From contig JAEDJR010000046.1 in the NCBI GenBank assembly GCA_016296235.1, forward strand, positions 1 to 11,753: a stretch of DNA of 11,753 nt. The letters run 5' to 3'. Of the stretch, positions 1 to 6,188 are shown one piece after another (position 1 is the stretch's first letter; the number at the start of each line of letters is the position of its first letter). The notes below the pieces were generated by a model that saw only the letters and a program-made list of their open reading frames with translations, was not told where the DNA came from and did no database searches. The stretch is from Oscillospiraceae bacterium (GTDB taxonomy: Bacteria; Bacillota; Clostridia; Oscillospirales; Oscillospiraceae). The position numbers and the translations under genes were made by a program.

Positions 1-7
1 CCGCAGC

Positions 8-67
8 GGTTGGGCAGGCACTTGCCTTTGCACAAACGAAGTGCAGGGCAAAGGCCTAGTGCCAACC
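8..67. repeat. imperfect long inverted repeat (hairpin)
   Basis: Pairings seen by eye, from the outside in: GGTT (8-11) with AACC (64-67), GGCAC (17-21) with GTGCC (59-63), TTGCC (22-26) with GGCAA (47-51), and TGCAC (29-33) with GTGCA (41-45), around the loop AAACGAA (34-40). Bulges lie at 12-16 and 52-58. No T-run follows, so it is a poor intrinsic terminator. It could be a repeat element, the structured 3' end of an upstream transcript, or a protein-binding site. Function is unknown. Confidence 0.45.
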
Positions 68-130
68 CGGATGTGTCGACAAGCAGTTTTTCCAAAAACG
101 ATATAATTGCGAATTTTCAGCAACCCCCAG

Positions 131-197
131 GCCGCCCTTCGGGCGTCCAGCCCCCTGTAAAGGGGGCACGAGGGGTGCTCTGCAAATCCCAATTTGC
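131..197. repeat. cluster of three compact hairpins
   Basis: Three inverted repeats sit close together. CGCCC (133-137) pairs with GGGCG (141-145) over a TTC loop. GCCCCCT (150-156) pairs perfectly with AGGGGGC (161-167) over a GTAA loop of the GNRA type. GCAAAT (182-187) pairs with ATTTGC (192-197) over a CCCA loop. No T-tract follows any of them. The arrangement looks like an intergenic repeat element of the kind dispersed in bacterial genomes, but I cannot show other copies from this window. Confidence 0.45.
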
Positions 198-235
198 GGA
201 ATACCGGTCAGCCTAAAAGCATCGTTCATAAATAA

Positions 236-264
236 TTGACACACCACGAAAAATAGGATATAAT
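236..264 (+). promoter_or_regulatory. consensus sigma-70/sigma-A promoter of the cobalamin operon
   Basis: A perfect -35 box TTGACA (236-241) and a perfect -10 box TATAAT (259-264) are separated by exactly 17 bp, the optimal spacing for the housekeeping sigma factor. Transcription should begin near 271, just before the riboswitch. An AT-rich stretch lies between and around the boxes, in contrast to the GC-rich flanks. A full-consensus promoter fits a design where initiation is strong and control is left to the leader RNA. Confidence 0.88.
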
Positions 265-285
265 AAAGTCACAATTTCATAACCA

Positions 286-446
286 ACGCCGGTGTGAGTC
301 CCGCAGGGGATAAAGGGAATTCGGTGCAAGTCCGAAGCGAACCCGTCACTGTAACAGGGAGCGAAGCGCAGTACGTCATTGGGAGGCAACTCCTGAGAAG
401 GCGCGCAGAGCCGTGAACTGGAGCCAGGAAACCTGCTCATGCCGAT
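286..446 (+). ncRNA. cobalamin (AdoCbl-type) riboswitch
   Basis: This leader RNA element binds cobalamin and controls the downstream operon. The hallmarks are present: AAAGGGAA (312-319), a TTCGG/CCGAA stem (320-324 with 332-336) around the conserved GGTGCAAGTCC segment, CCCGTCACTGTAA (342-354), and the B12 box AGCCAGGAAACCTGC (422-436). A closing P1 helix can be drawn between CGGTGTGAG (290-298) and CTCATGCCG (436-444), nine pairs with two G-U wobbles. Internal hairpins include TCCC/GGGA (299-302 with 307-310) and GGAG/CTCC (382-385 with 390-393) over GCAA. It starts about 15-20 nt after the predicted transcription start and is followed by a terminator, the usual layout for transcriptional control in Firmicutes. 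Confidence 0.95.
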
Positions 447-503
447 TTTGACCAAGATTGCGGTGTTCAGTCTATGGATAATCGGGCAGCGATGCCCCTT
501 TAT

Positions 504-535
504 TGGGCGGCCGTGAGGCTGCTCATTTTTATTTT
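504..535 (+). terminator. riboswitch-controlled intrinsic terminator
   Basis: TGGGCGGCC (504-512) pairs with GGCTGCTCA (517-525), nine pairs including two G-U, over a GTGA tetraloop of the GNRA type. It is followed at once by TTTTTATTTT (526-535). This is a textbook intrinsic terminator placed between the cobalamin aptamer and the cbiM ribosome-binding site. The expected behaviour is that bound cobalamin allows this hairpin to form and stops transcription before cbiM. Upstream sequence at 484-498 can pair with either arm, so an alternative antiterminated fold is plausible. Confidence 0.85.
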
Positions 536-542
536 AGGAGGG
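536..542 (+). promoter_or_regulatory. Shine-Dalgarno site that fixes the cbiM start
   Basis: AGGAGGG lies 6 nt before the ATG at 549 and directly abuts the T-tract of the terminator. It decides for the ATG at 549 over an in-frame ATG at 474, which has no Shine-Dalgarno site and lies inside the expression platform. Confidence 0.85.
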
Positions 543-548
543 TTTTCC

Positions 549-1316
549 ATGAAAACCAAGTTCACCAGGCCGGAACGCAGGCTGTTGGCCGCGTCCTGTG
601 CCGTACCCATCACTGCGGCGCTGTGCACAAGTGCCGGCGCCATGCACATCATGGAGGGCTTTTTGCCCCAGGGCCACGCCATTGCCTGGGGTGCTGTCTG
701 CCTGCCTTTTGTGGTGTGGGGGCTCATCGCCATGCGGAAGATCGTGGCGCAGCACCGCAAGGCCGTTTTGCTGCTGGCCATGATGGGCGCTTATGCCTTT
801 GTGCTTTCCGCCCTGAAGATGCCCAGCGTCACCGGCTCCTCCAGCCATCCCACCGGTACGGGTCTGGGCGCCGTGCTCTTTGGGCCCGCGCCCATGGCGG
901 TGCTGGGCATGATTGTCCTGCTGTTCCAGGCCATTCTGCTGGCCCACGGCGGACTGACGACCCTGGGCGCCAACACCTTCTCCATGGCCATTGCCGGCCC
1001 CTTTGTCAGCTTTGGCGTCTACCGGCTGTGCCGGAAGCTGAAGGTCAACCGTCTGGTTTCCGTGGGCATTGCCTGCGCCCTGGGCGATCTGTTTACCTAT
1101 TGCATCACCGCGGCCCAGCTGGCCCTGGCCCATCCCGGTGAGCAGGGTGTCCTGGCTTCTATGGTGGAGTTCCTGGGGGTGTTTGCCCTGACGCAGATTC
1201 CGCTGGCCATTGTGGAGGGCATTCTGTCCGCCATTGTTCTGATGATGCTGGAGTCCTTTGCCAAGCCCGAACTGCGGGAGATTGGCTTCCTGCAGAAGGA
1301 GGTTGTGAAGGCATGA
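549..1316 (+). CDS. cbiM: cobalt ECF transporter substrate-binding membrane protein CbiM
   Basis: CbiM is the substrate-specific (S) membrane component that binds Co2+ in the CbiMNQO energy-coupling-factor transporter. The 255-residue protein begins with a predicted signal peptide (charged residues to about 11, hydrophobic core, then SAGA at 28-31). Cleavage after Ala31 would expose Met32-His33 at the new N-terminus, in the family motif MHIMEGFLP. In this family the N-terminal Met-His pair takes part in metal binding. Other hallmarks are KMPSVTGSSSHPTGTGLG (90-107), with a probable metal-binding His100, and GGLTTLGANTFSMA (134-147). Several hydrophobic membrane segments follow. The ATG at 549 is chosen for its AGGAGGG site; the upstream in-frame ATG at 474 would add residues encoded across the terminator. 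The stop overlaps the cbiN start by 4 nt (ATGA). It is the first gene under the cobalamin riboswitch. Confidence 0.96.
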   Translation: MKTKFTRPERRLLAASCAVPITAALCTSAGAMHIMEGFLPQGHAIAWGAVCLPFVVWGLIAMRKIVAQHRKAVLLLAMMGAYAFVLSALKMPSVTGSSSHPTGTGLGAVLFGPAPMAVLGMIVLLFQAILLAHGGLTTLGANTFSMAIAGPFVSFGVYRLCRKLKVNRLVSVGIACALGDLFTYCITAAQLALAHPGEQGVLASMVEFLGVFALTQIPLAIVEGILSAIVLMMLESFAKPELREIGFLQKEVVKA

Positions 1317-1615
1317 GCAAGAAACAGGTTGTTACGATTCTGATTTTGGTGCTGCTTTGCGCCGCGATTTTGATTTTCCCTCTGATGACCATCCGCGACA
1401 GCGAGTTCGGCGGTGCTGACGGTCAAGCCGAAGAAGTGATCGCCCAGATTGATCCGGATTATACCCCCTGGGCGGAGAATATCCTGGAGCCTCCCGGCGG
1501 AGAGACGGAGTCCCTGCTGTTCTGCCTGCAGACGGCACTGGGCGCCATTGTGATCGGGTTCGGATTTGGCTATCTGGTGGCCAGAAAGAAATACCGCGCA
1601 GAGGAAGCGGTATAA
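1313..1615 (+). CDS. cbiN: cobalt ECF transporter auxiliary subunit CbiN
   Basis: CbiN is the small membrane protein that associates with CbiM and is needed for cobalt uptake by CbiMNQO. At 100 residues it has the usual length. Two membrane segments are visible (about 6-24 and 68-90), with an extracytoplasmic loop between them. Family motifs are EFGGADGQAEE (31-41), YTPW (50-53) and EPPGGETESLLF (59-70), followed by a hydrophobic stretch and a short basic cytoplasmic tail (RKKYR). The ATG overlaps the cbiM stop by 4 nt, and its TAA shares one base with the cbiQ ATG, so the three genes are probably translationally coupled. Confidence 0.95.
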   Translation: MSKKQVVTILILVLLCAAILIFPLMTIRDSEFGGADGQAEEVIAQIDPDYTPWAENILEPPGGETESLLFCLQTALGAIVIGFGFGYLVARKKYRAEEAV

Positions 1616-2430
1616 TGGCCCATCGTCACAGCCATCATCACGATGGCCTTTTAACCCTGGACGCCCTGGCGGCCCATTCGGGCCTCCGGGGCGTCAGCCC
1701 GGGCCTCAAGACGGCGTTCAGCATTTGCGCCTTGCTGCTGTGTGTCGGTGCGGCAGATATGGTGGTCGGCATGACAGTGGCCCTGTCCATGATCCTGCTG
1801 ATCTGGCGGCTGGGAAAGATACACCCGGGGCGGATTGCACATTTGCTGCGGCTGCCTCTTGTGTTTCTGGTTATCAGCTGCCTGGTGATTCTTTTGGAAT
1901 TCTCCCGGACGCCCGTGGGGCTTTGGCAGCTGCGTCTGGGCGAGAGCTGGATCTGCGTCACCGGGCCAAGTCTGAACCGTTCGGTTACACTGTTCTTTCA
2001 GGCCATGGGCGCGGTCTGCTGCCTGTATTTTCTCAGCACCTCCACACCCATGCCCCAGCTGATCGAGGTGCTGCGCCGGTGCCGTTTGCCGGAGCTTATG
2101 ATCGAGCTGATGTATCTCATTTACCGCTATTTGTTTGTACTTCTGGAGGTGCAGCGGCAGATGACCGTGGCGGCCCAAGCCCGTCTGGGGTATTCCGGCG
2201 TCCGCCGGTCCCTGACCACGGCAGGCCGGATCAGCGGCTGTCTGCTGGCGGCGTCGTTCCGGCGCAGCAGTTTGTGCTACGATGCCATGGAAGCCAGGGG
2301 CTATGACGGAAGGCTGGCGTTCCTGGCCCATATGCCGCCCCTTCGTGCGGCGCATGTGCTGGCTGCCGCTGCCTATTTGCTGGCCCTTCTGGTTCTGATT
2401 CTGATTCGAAAGGGGTGGCTCGGCCTGTGA
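1615..2430 (+). CDS. cbiQ: cobalt ECF transporter transmembrane subunit CbiQ
   Basis: CbiQ is the T (coupling) component that links the CbiO ATPase to CbiM. The 271-residue protein has several hydrophobic segments (about 34-64, 80-95, 124-142, 163-178 and 245-264). It carries the two Arg-containing coupling signatures of T components, AQARLGY (187-193) and MEARGYDG (225-232), which contact the ATPase. The N-terminus is unusual: MAHRHSHHHDG has five histidines in the first nine residues (3, 5, 7, 8, 9). The rest of the N-terminal pattern (LDALAAHSGLRGVSPGLK) is typical of CbiQ. The ATG at 1615 shares a base with the cbiN TAA. The 3' end overlaps cbiO. Confidence 0.95.
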   Translation: MAHRHSHHHDGLLTLDALAAHSGLRGVSPGLKTAFSICALLLCVGAADMVVGMTVALSMILLIWRLGKIHPGRIAHLLRLPLVFLVISCLVILLEFSRTPVGLWQLRLGESWICVTGPSLNRSVTLFFQAMGAVCCLYFLSTSTPMPQLIEVLRRCRLPELMIELMYLIYRYLFVLLEVQRQMTVAAQARLGYSGVRRSLTTAGRISGCLLAASFRRSSLCYDAMEARGYDGRLAFLAHMPPLRAAHVLAAAAYLLALLVLILIRKGWLGL

Positions 2431-3245
2431 CGGAGCCGATTTTACGGTTGGCGGATGTTTCCTATGCCTATCCGGATGGCCCGCTGGCGGTGGAAAACCT
2501 CAGTGTGTCCATTGAAAAGGGAGAGCGCGTGGCGGTGCTCGGCCGCAACGGCGCTGGAAAGTCCACCTTTTTTCTCTTGTGCAACGGGATCCTGGAGCCT
2601 GCGTCCGGGACGGTTTTCTGCGCAGGCCGGGCGGTGACCCGAAAGAAACAGGATTTGTTGGAACTGCACCGCCGGGTGGGAATCGTCTTTCAGGAGGCGG
2701 AAAATCAAATCCTGGCGGTGACGGTGGAAGGGGAGGTCTCCTTCGGCCCCATGAATTTGGGATTGCCCCTGCCGGAGGTGGAGCAGCGGACCATGGACGC
2801 CCTGTCCGCTATGGGCTTGTCGGAGTACGCCCAGCGCTCTCCCCAGTATCTGTCCGGCGGAGAGAAGAAACGGGTGACCATTGCGGACATTCTGGCCATG
2901 CGGCCGGATGCCATCCTCCTGGACGAGCCGACGGCTTCTCTGGATCCGGAGAATGTGTCCCGTCTGGAGGAAACCCTGGACCGCCTGACCGAGGCGGGCA
3001 TTGCCCTGGTGGTCAGCACCCATGATGTGGACTTTGCTGCACGGTTTGCCAGGCGGGGCCTGGTCTTTGCCGGAGGCAGACTGACTGCGGACGGGCCGTT
3101 GGAGGACATTTTCTCTTGTCCGGCGCTGCTGGAGCAGGCCGGTCTTCGCAAGCCCTGGATCTGGCAGGCGGCGGAGGCCATGCAGCCCGGCAGAACGCAG
3201 TATCCGATGACCATGCAGCAGCTTCAGGCCTGGCTGCGGGAGTGA
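2427..3245 (+). CDS. cbiO: cobalt ECF transporter ATP-binding protein CbiO
   Basis: CbiO is the ABC-type ATPase that powers cobalt import on the cytoplasmic face. All nucleotide-binding motifs are present (residue numbers from the GTG at 2427): Walker A GRNGAGKS (39-46), Q-loop FQEAENQ (88-94), signature LSGGEKKR (142-149), Walker B ILLDEP (163-168) and the H-loop His in STHD (197-200). The FQEAENQ form is typical of ECF ATPases. Length is 272 residues. I chose the GTG at 2427 because it makes a GTGA overlap of 4 nt with the cbiQ stop, as at other junctions here, and AGGGG lies upstream at 2411-2415. An in-frame GTG at 2415 would add four residues and cannot be excluded. Confidence 0.94.
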   Translation: MTEPILRLADVSYAYPDGPLAVENLSVSIEKGERVAVLGRNGAGKSTFFLLCNGILEPASGTVFCAGRAVTRKKQDLLELHRRVGIVFQEAENQILAVTVEGEVSFGPMNLGLPLPEVEQRTMDALSAMGLSEYAQRSPQYLSGGEKKRVTIADILAMRPDAILLDEPTASLDPENVSRLEETLDRLTEAGIALVVSTHDVDFAARFARRGLVFAGGRLTADGPLEDIFSCPALLEQAGLRKPWIWQAAEAMQPGRTQYPMTMQQLQAWLRE

Positions 3246-3261
3246 GGAAGGAAATCACGCG

Positions 3262-4404
3262 ATGTTGGAGCACTACATTTCCGTGGGGCAGCAGCGGCTG
3301 CGCTGCGGCTATACCACGGGAACCTGTGCGGCCGGGGCTGCCCGCGCCGCAGCGGAGGCGCTGCTGCGGGGCAGCTTTCCCGCACAGCTGCTGGTGGAAA
3401 CGCCGGCGGGCATTCCGGTCTGCTTGGAGCCGGCGGCCCAGAGCCGCGGCGCCGGCTGGGCCGCCTGCGGTGTGCGGAAGGACGGCGGTGATGACTGCGA
3501 CGTCACCGACGGCGCATTGATTGTGGCCACGGTTTACCGCGTCGAATCCGGCATTGAGATCGACGGCGGCCAGGGTGTGGGCCGGGTTACCCGGCCGGGC
3601 CTGAACCAGCCGGTGGGCGCAGCGGCCATCAACCGGGTACCCCGGCAGATGATCGAGGCCCAGGTGCGGCAGGCCCTTGCAGAAGCAGGTGCTTCCTGCG
3701 GCCTGCGGGTGGTTATCTCCGTCCCGGAGGGAGAGAAGCTGGCGGCCAGGACGTTCAATCCCCGCCTGGGCATCCGGGGCGGCATCTCCATTCTTGGATC
3801 TACGGGAATTGTCCGTCCCATGAGCCGTCAGGCCCTGGTGGATACCACCCGGGCGGAGATGGAAGTGCACCGGGCGGAGGGCGTTCGGGATCTGCTGATG
3901 GCGCCGGGCAATTACGGCGCGGATTTCGCGGAACACACCCTGGGCCTGGACATGAGCCGTGCGGTGCAGTGCTCCAACTACATCGGAGAGGCCCTGGACA
4001 GCGCGGTCAATCTGGGATTCTCCTCTGTGCTGCTGGTAGGCCATATCGGCAAACTCTGCAAGCTGGCCGCCGGAATCATGGATACCCATTCCCGTACCGC
4101 CGATGGAAGGCGGGAGGTCTTCGTGACCCATGGTGCGCTGTGCGGCGCAGACGGAGCACTGCTGCGGCAGCTCTATGACGCCGCTACCACAGACGCCGCA
4201 TTGGACCTGCTTTGTCAGGCCGGTCTGGGTCAAGCGGTGTTGGATTCCATCCTGGGGGCAGCGGGACAAAACCTGGCCCACCGTGGAAAGGACTTGAATA
4301 TCCAGGCCATCGCCTTTTCCCAATCCGCCGGCTTGACGGCCATGACAGACGGCGCCGAAGCGCTGCTGGAACTGCATAAAACAAAACTGGTACAATCCAA
4401 ATAG
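3262..4404 (+). CDS. cbiD: cobalt-precorrin-5B C(1)-methyltransferase CbiD
   Basis: CbiD methylates C1 of the corrin ring using S-adenosylmethionine in the anaerobic (early cobalt) pathway, after CbiG has opened the lactone. It is a marker of the anaerobic route. The 380-residue protein shows the family blocks GYTTGTCAAG (16-25), KDGGDDCDVTDG (73-84), NPRLGIRGGISILGSTGIV (166-184) and GHIGKLCKLAAGI (260-272) with THS following. In the second block the position that I recall as usually Pro (DDPDVT) is Cys. The ATG at 3262 follows GAGGAAGG (3244-3251), which overlaps the cbiO stop codon; the gap to cbiO is 16 nt. This junction separates the transport genes from the biosynthetic genes. Confidence 0.95.
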   Translation: MLEHYISVGQQRLRCGYTTGTCAAGAARAAAEALLRGSFPAQLLVETPAGIPVCLEPAAQSRGAGWAACGVRKDGGDDCDVTDGALIVATVYRVESGIEIDGGQGVGRVTRPGLNQPVGAAAINRVPRQMIEAQVRQALAEAGASCGLRVVISVPEGEKLAARTFNPRLGIRGGISILGSTGIVRPMSRQALVDTTRAEMEVHRAEGVRDLLMAPGNYGADFAEHTLGLDMSRAVQCSNYIGEALDSAVNLGFSSVLLVGHIGKLCKLAAGIMDTHSRTADGRREVFVTHGALCGADGALLRQLYDAATTDAALDLLCQAGLGQAVLDSILGAAGQNLAHRGKDLNIQAIAFSQSAGLTAMTDGAEALLELHKTKLVQSK

Positions 4405-4413
4405 GAGGCTGCT

Positions 4414-5169
4414 ATGATACATTTTGTTGGCGCCGGCTCCGGCGCGGAGGATCTGATTACCCTGCGGGGGGCCAGGCATCTGGCCCAGGCGGACGTGGTA
4501 ATCTACGCCGGATCCCTGGTGAACCCTGCCCTTTTGAAAAACTGCCGCACCGACTGTGAAATCCATGATTCCGCATCCATGACCCTGGAAGAGGTGCTGG
4601 CCGTCATGGACCGGGCCGAGTCCCAGGGAAAAACCACCGTCCGGCTCCATACCGGCGACCCTTCCATCTACGGCGCCATCCGCGAGCAGATGGACGCCCT
4701 GGACGCCCGGGGCTACAGCTATGACGTGACGCCCGGCGTCTCGTCCTTCTGCGGCGCGGCTGCTGCGCTGAAGGCGGAGTACACCCTGCCCAATGTGAGC
4801 CAGACCGTGATTATCACCCGGGCCGAGGGCCGCACGCCGGTTCCGGAAGGGGAGCAGCTGCGGAAGCTGGCCTCCCATGGCAGCACCATGGTGCTGTTCC
4901 TGTCCTCCAGCCTGCTGGAAAAAGCCCAGCGGGAGCTGATGGAGGGCGGCTACAGCCCCGATACGCCTGCGGCCATCGTCTACAAGGCCACCTGGCCCGA
5001 TGAAAAGGTCTTCCGCTGCACGGTTTCCACCCTGGCCGAGACTGCCAGAGTCAACGGCGTGACCAAGACAGCCCTGATTACCGTGGGCGGCTTCCTGGGA
5101 AGCGACTATGACCGCTCCCTGCTCTATGACCCGGGCTTTTCCCACGGCTGCCGGGAGGCCTCCCGGTGA
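4414..5169 (+). CDS. cbiF: cobalt-precorrin-4 C(11)-methyltransferase CbiF
   Basis: CbiF transfers a methyl group from S-adenosylmethionine to C11 of cobalt-precorrin-4. The 251-residue length is normal. It has the tetrapyrrole methyltransferase fold with FVGAGSGAEDLITLRG (4-19), YAGSLVNPALL (31-41), HTGDPSIYGAI (79-89), TPGVSSF (106-112) and TRAEGRTPVPE (135-145). The YAGSLVN and TRAEGRTPVPE blocks separate CbiF/CobM from CbiH and CbiL. The start at 4414 follows AGGAGG (4403-4408), which shares two bases with the cbiD TAG stop; the gap is 9 nt. Its own TGA overlaps the GTG start of cbiG by 4 nt. Confidence 0.95.
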   Translation: MIHFVGAGSGAEDLITLRGARHLAQADVVIYAGSLVNPALLKNCRTDCEIHDSASMTLEEVLAVMDRAESQGKTTVRLHTGDPSIYGAIREQMDALDARGYSYDVTPGVSSFCGAAAALKAEYTLPNVSQTVIITRAEGRTPVPEGEQLRKLASHGSTMVLFLSSSLLEKAQRELMEGGYSPDTPAAIVYKATWPDEKVFRCTVSTLAETARVNGVTKTALITVGGFLGSDYDRSLLYDPGFSHGCREASR

Positions 5170-6179
5170 TTGCCGTCATTGCGTTTACCCGGGCAGGCTG
5201 TCAGCTGGGGCAACAGCTGGCAGCGTCGTTGGAGGGGCGGCTGTGGACCACGGAACGGCTGGCCGGGGAGCTGGAACTGCCGTCAGCCGTCAGCCTGTCA
5301 GATTGGACCCGGGAGCGATTTGCGGACAGCCGGGCGCTGATCTTTGTGTCAGCCGCAGGCATTGCCGTGCGCGCCGTTGCGCCGTTTGTCAAGGACAAGT
5401 TTTCGGATCCCGCCGTGGTGTCCGTGGATGAAGCCGGGCGGTTTGCGGTTCCGCTGCTGTCTGGCCATGTGGGCGGGGCCAATGATCTGGCCCGCCGGAT
5501 TGCCGCTGTGACCGGCGGACAGGCTGTAGTCTCCACCGCGACGGATGTCCGGGGAAAATTTGCCGTGGATGTGTGGGCCGGGGCACAGAATCTGGTCATC
5601 ACCAGCCGGGAACTGGCCAAGGCTGTGTCCGCGGCGCTGCTGGAGAATCAAACCGTTGGCATTTCCTCCGCTTATCCCATTGCAGGAGAGACCCCCCAAG
5701 GCCTAGCGGACGGGGCAGGGGAGCTTGGAATCTCCATTGCGCCCACCATGAAGGAGCAGCCCTTCTCCAGAACCCTGCATCTGATCCCCAGGGCGGTCAC
5801 CCTGGGAGTTGGCTGCAGGAGAGGCACGCCGCCGGACTGTTTGGAGGCGGCGCTGGCAGAATTTCTGCAAAAAAACGCCATTCCCCGGGCGGCAGTCTGC
5901 GGTCTGGCGACCATCGATCTGAAGCGGGATGAACCGGGACTGCTGGCCCTGGCAGAAGCCCACAACTGGCCCATCCGGTTCTTTTCTGCGGAAGAGCTGA
6001 CGCAGGAACAAGGAGAGTTCCCGCCGTCGCCGTTTGTGGAAAAGACCACCGGTGTGGACAACGTGTGCCAGCGGGCGGCCCAACGGGCCGGCGGAACGAT
6101 TTTGATACCCAAAACCATCTGTCAGGGCGTGACCTTCGCGGCCGCCATGGGACCGGTGGAACTGACTTGGGAGACATAG
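5166..6179 (+). CDS. cbiG: cobalt-precorrin-5A hydrolase CbiG
   Basis: CbiG opens the delta-lactone ring of cobalt-precorrin-5A and releases acetaldehyde, giving the substrate of CbiD. The protein has 337 residues, close to the family norm. The N-terminal domain carries FVSAAGIAVRAVAPF (60-74), LSGHVGGANDLA (98-109) and STATDVRGKFAVD (123-135). The C-terminal CobE-like domain begins near GVGCRRGT (214-221) and ends with TGVDNVCQRAA (295-305). Start is a GTG at 5166 that overlaps the cbiF stop by 4 nt (GTGA), indicating translational coupling to cbiF. Presence of a full-length CbiG together with CbiD points to the anaerobic pathway. Confidence 0.95.
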   Translation: MIAVIAFTRAGCQLGQQLAASLEGRLWTTERLAGELELPSAVSLSDWTRERFADSRALIFVSAAGIAVRAVAPFVKDKFSDPAVVSVDEAGRFAVPLLSGHVGGANDLARRIAAVTGGQAVVSTATDVRGKFAVDVWAGAQNLVITSRELAKAVSAALLENQTVGISSAYPIAGETPQGLADGAGELGISIAPTMKEQPFSRTLHLIPRAVTLGVGCRRGTPPDCLEAALAEFLQKNAIPRAAVCGLATIDLKRDEPGLLALAEAHNWPIRFFSAEELTQEQGEFPPSPFVEKTTGVDNVCQRAAQRAGGTILIPKTICQGVTFAAAMGPVELTWET

Positions 6180-6188
6180 GAGGATACC

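Larger units (their letters stand above)
1..235. other. non-coding upstream region with several inverted repeats
   Basis: I see no convincing gene here. The open frames that cross it are short, lack a Shine-Dalgarno site, and give low-complexity proteins that resemble nothing I recognise. What it does hold is a set of inverted repeats: an imperfect long hairpin at about 8-67, GTTTTT/AAAAAC at 86-99, and three compact hairpins at 133-145, 150-167 and 182-197. None is followed by a clear T-tract on the + strand, so I do not call any of them an intrinsic terminator. The region probably separates this operon from an unseen neighbour to the left. Confidence 0.6.

Noticed and set aside
102..107. 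A second TATAAT as a possible + strand promoter
   Set aside because: No acceptable -35 box lies 16-18 bases upstream, and the strong promoter at 236-264 explains operon transcription.
150..167. Intrinsic terminator of an upstream gene
   Set aside because: The stem is perfect and GC-rich, but it is followed by a GC-rich, purine-rich stretch and not by a T-tract on either strand.
10..216. Short + strand open frame in the upstream region
   Set aside because: No Shine-Dalgarno site, unnatural composition, and it runs through several hairpins; no recognisable domain.
474..548. N-terminal extension of CbiM, or a leader peptide, starting at the ATG at 474
   Set aside because: The frame is open into cbiM, but the ATG lacks a Shine-Dalgarno site and lies in the riboswitch expression platform across the terminator. 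The ATG at 549 has AGGAGGG at the right distance and begins a proper signal peptide.
3013..5145. Long minus-strand open frame of about 710 codons opposite cbiD and cbiF
   Set aside because: It is an antisense shadow caused by high GC and codon bias in cbiO, cbiD and cbiF. The translation is rich in Gly, Ala, Arg, Gln and His without any motif, while the + strand carries full conserved families.
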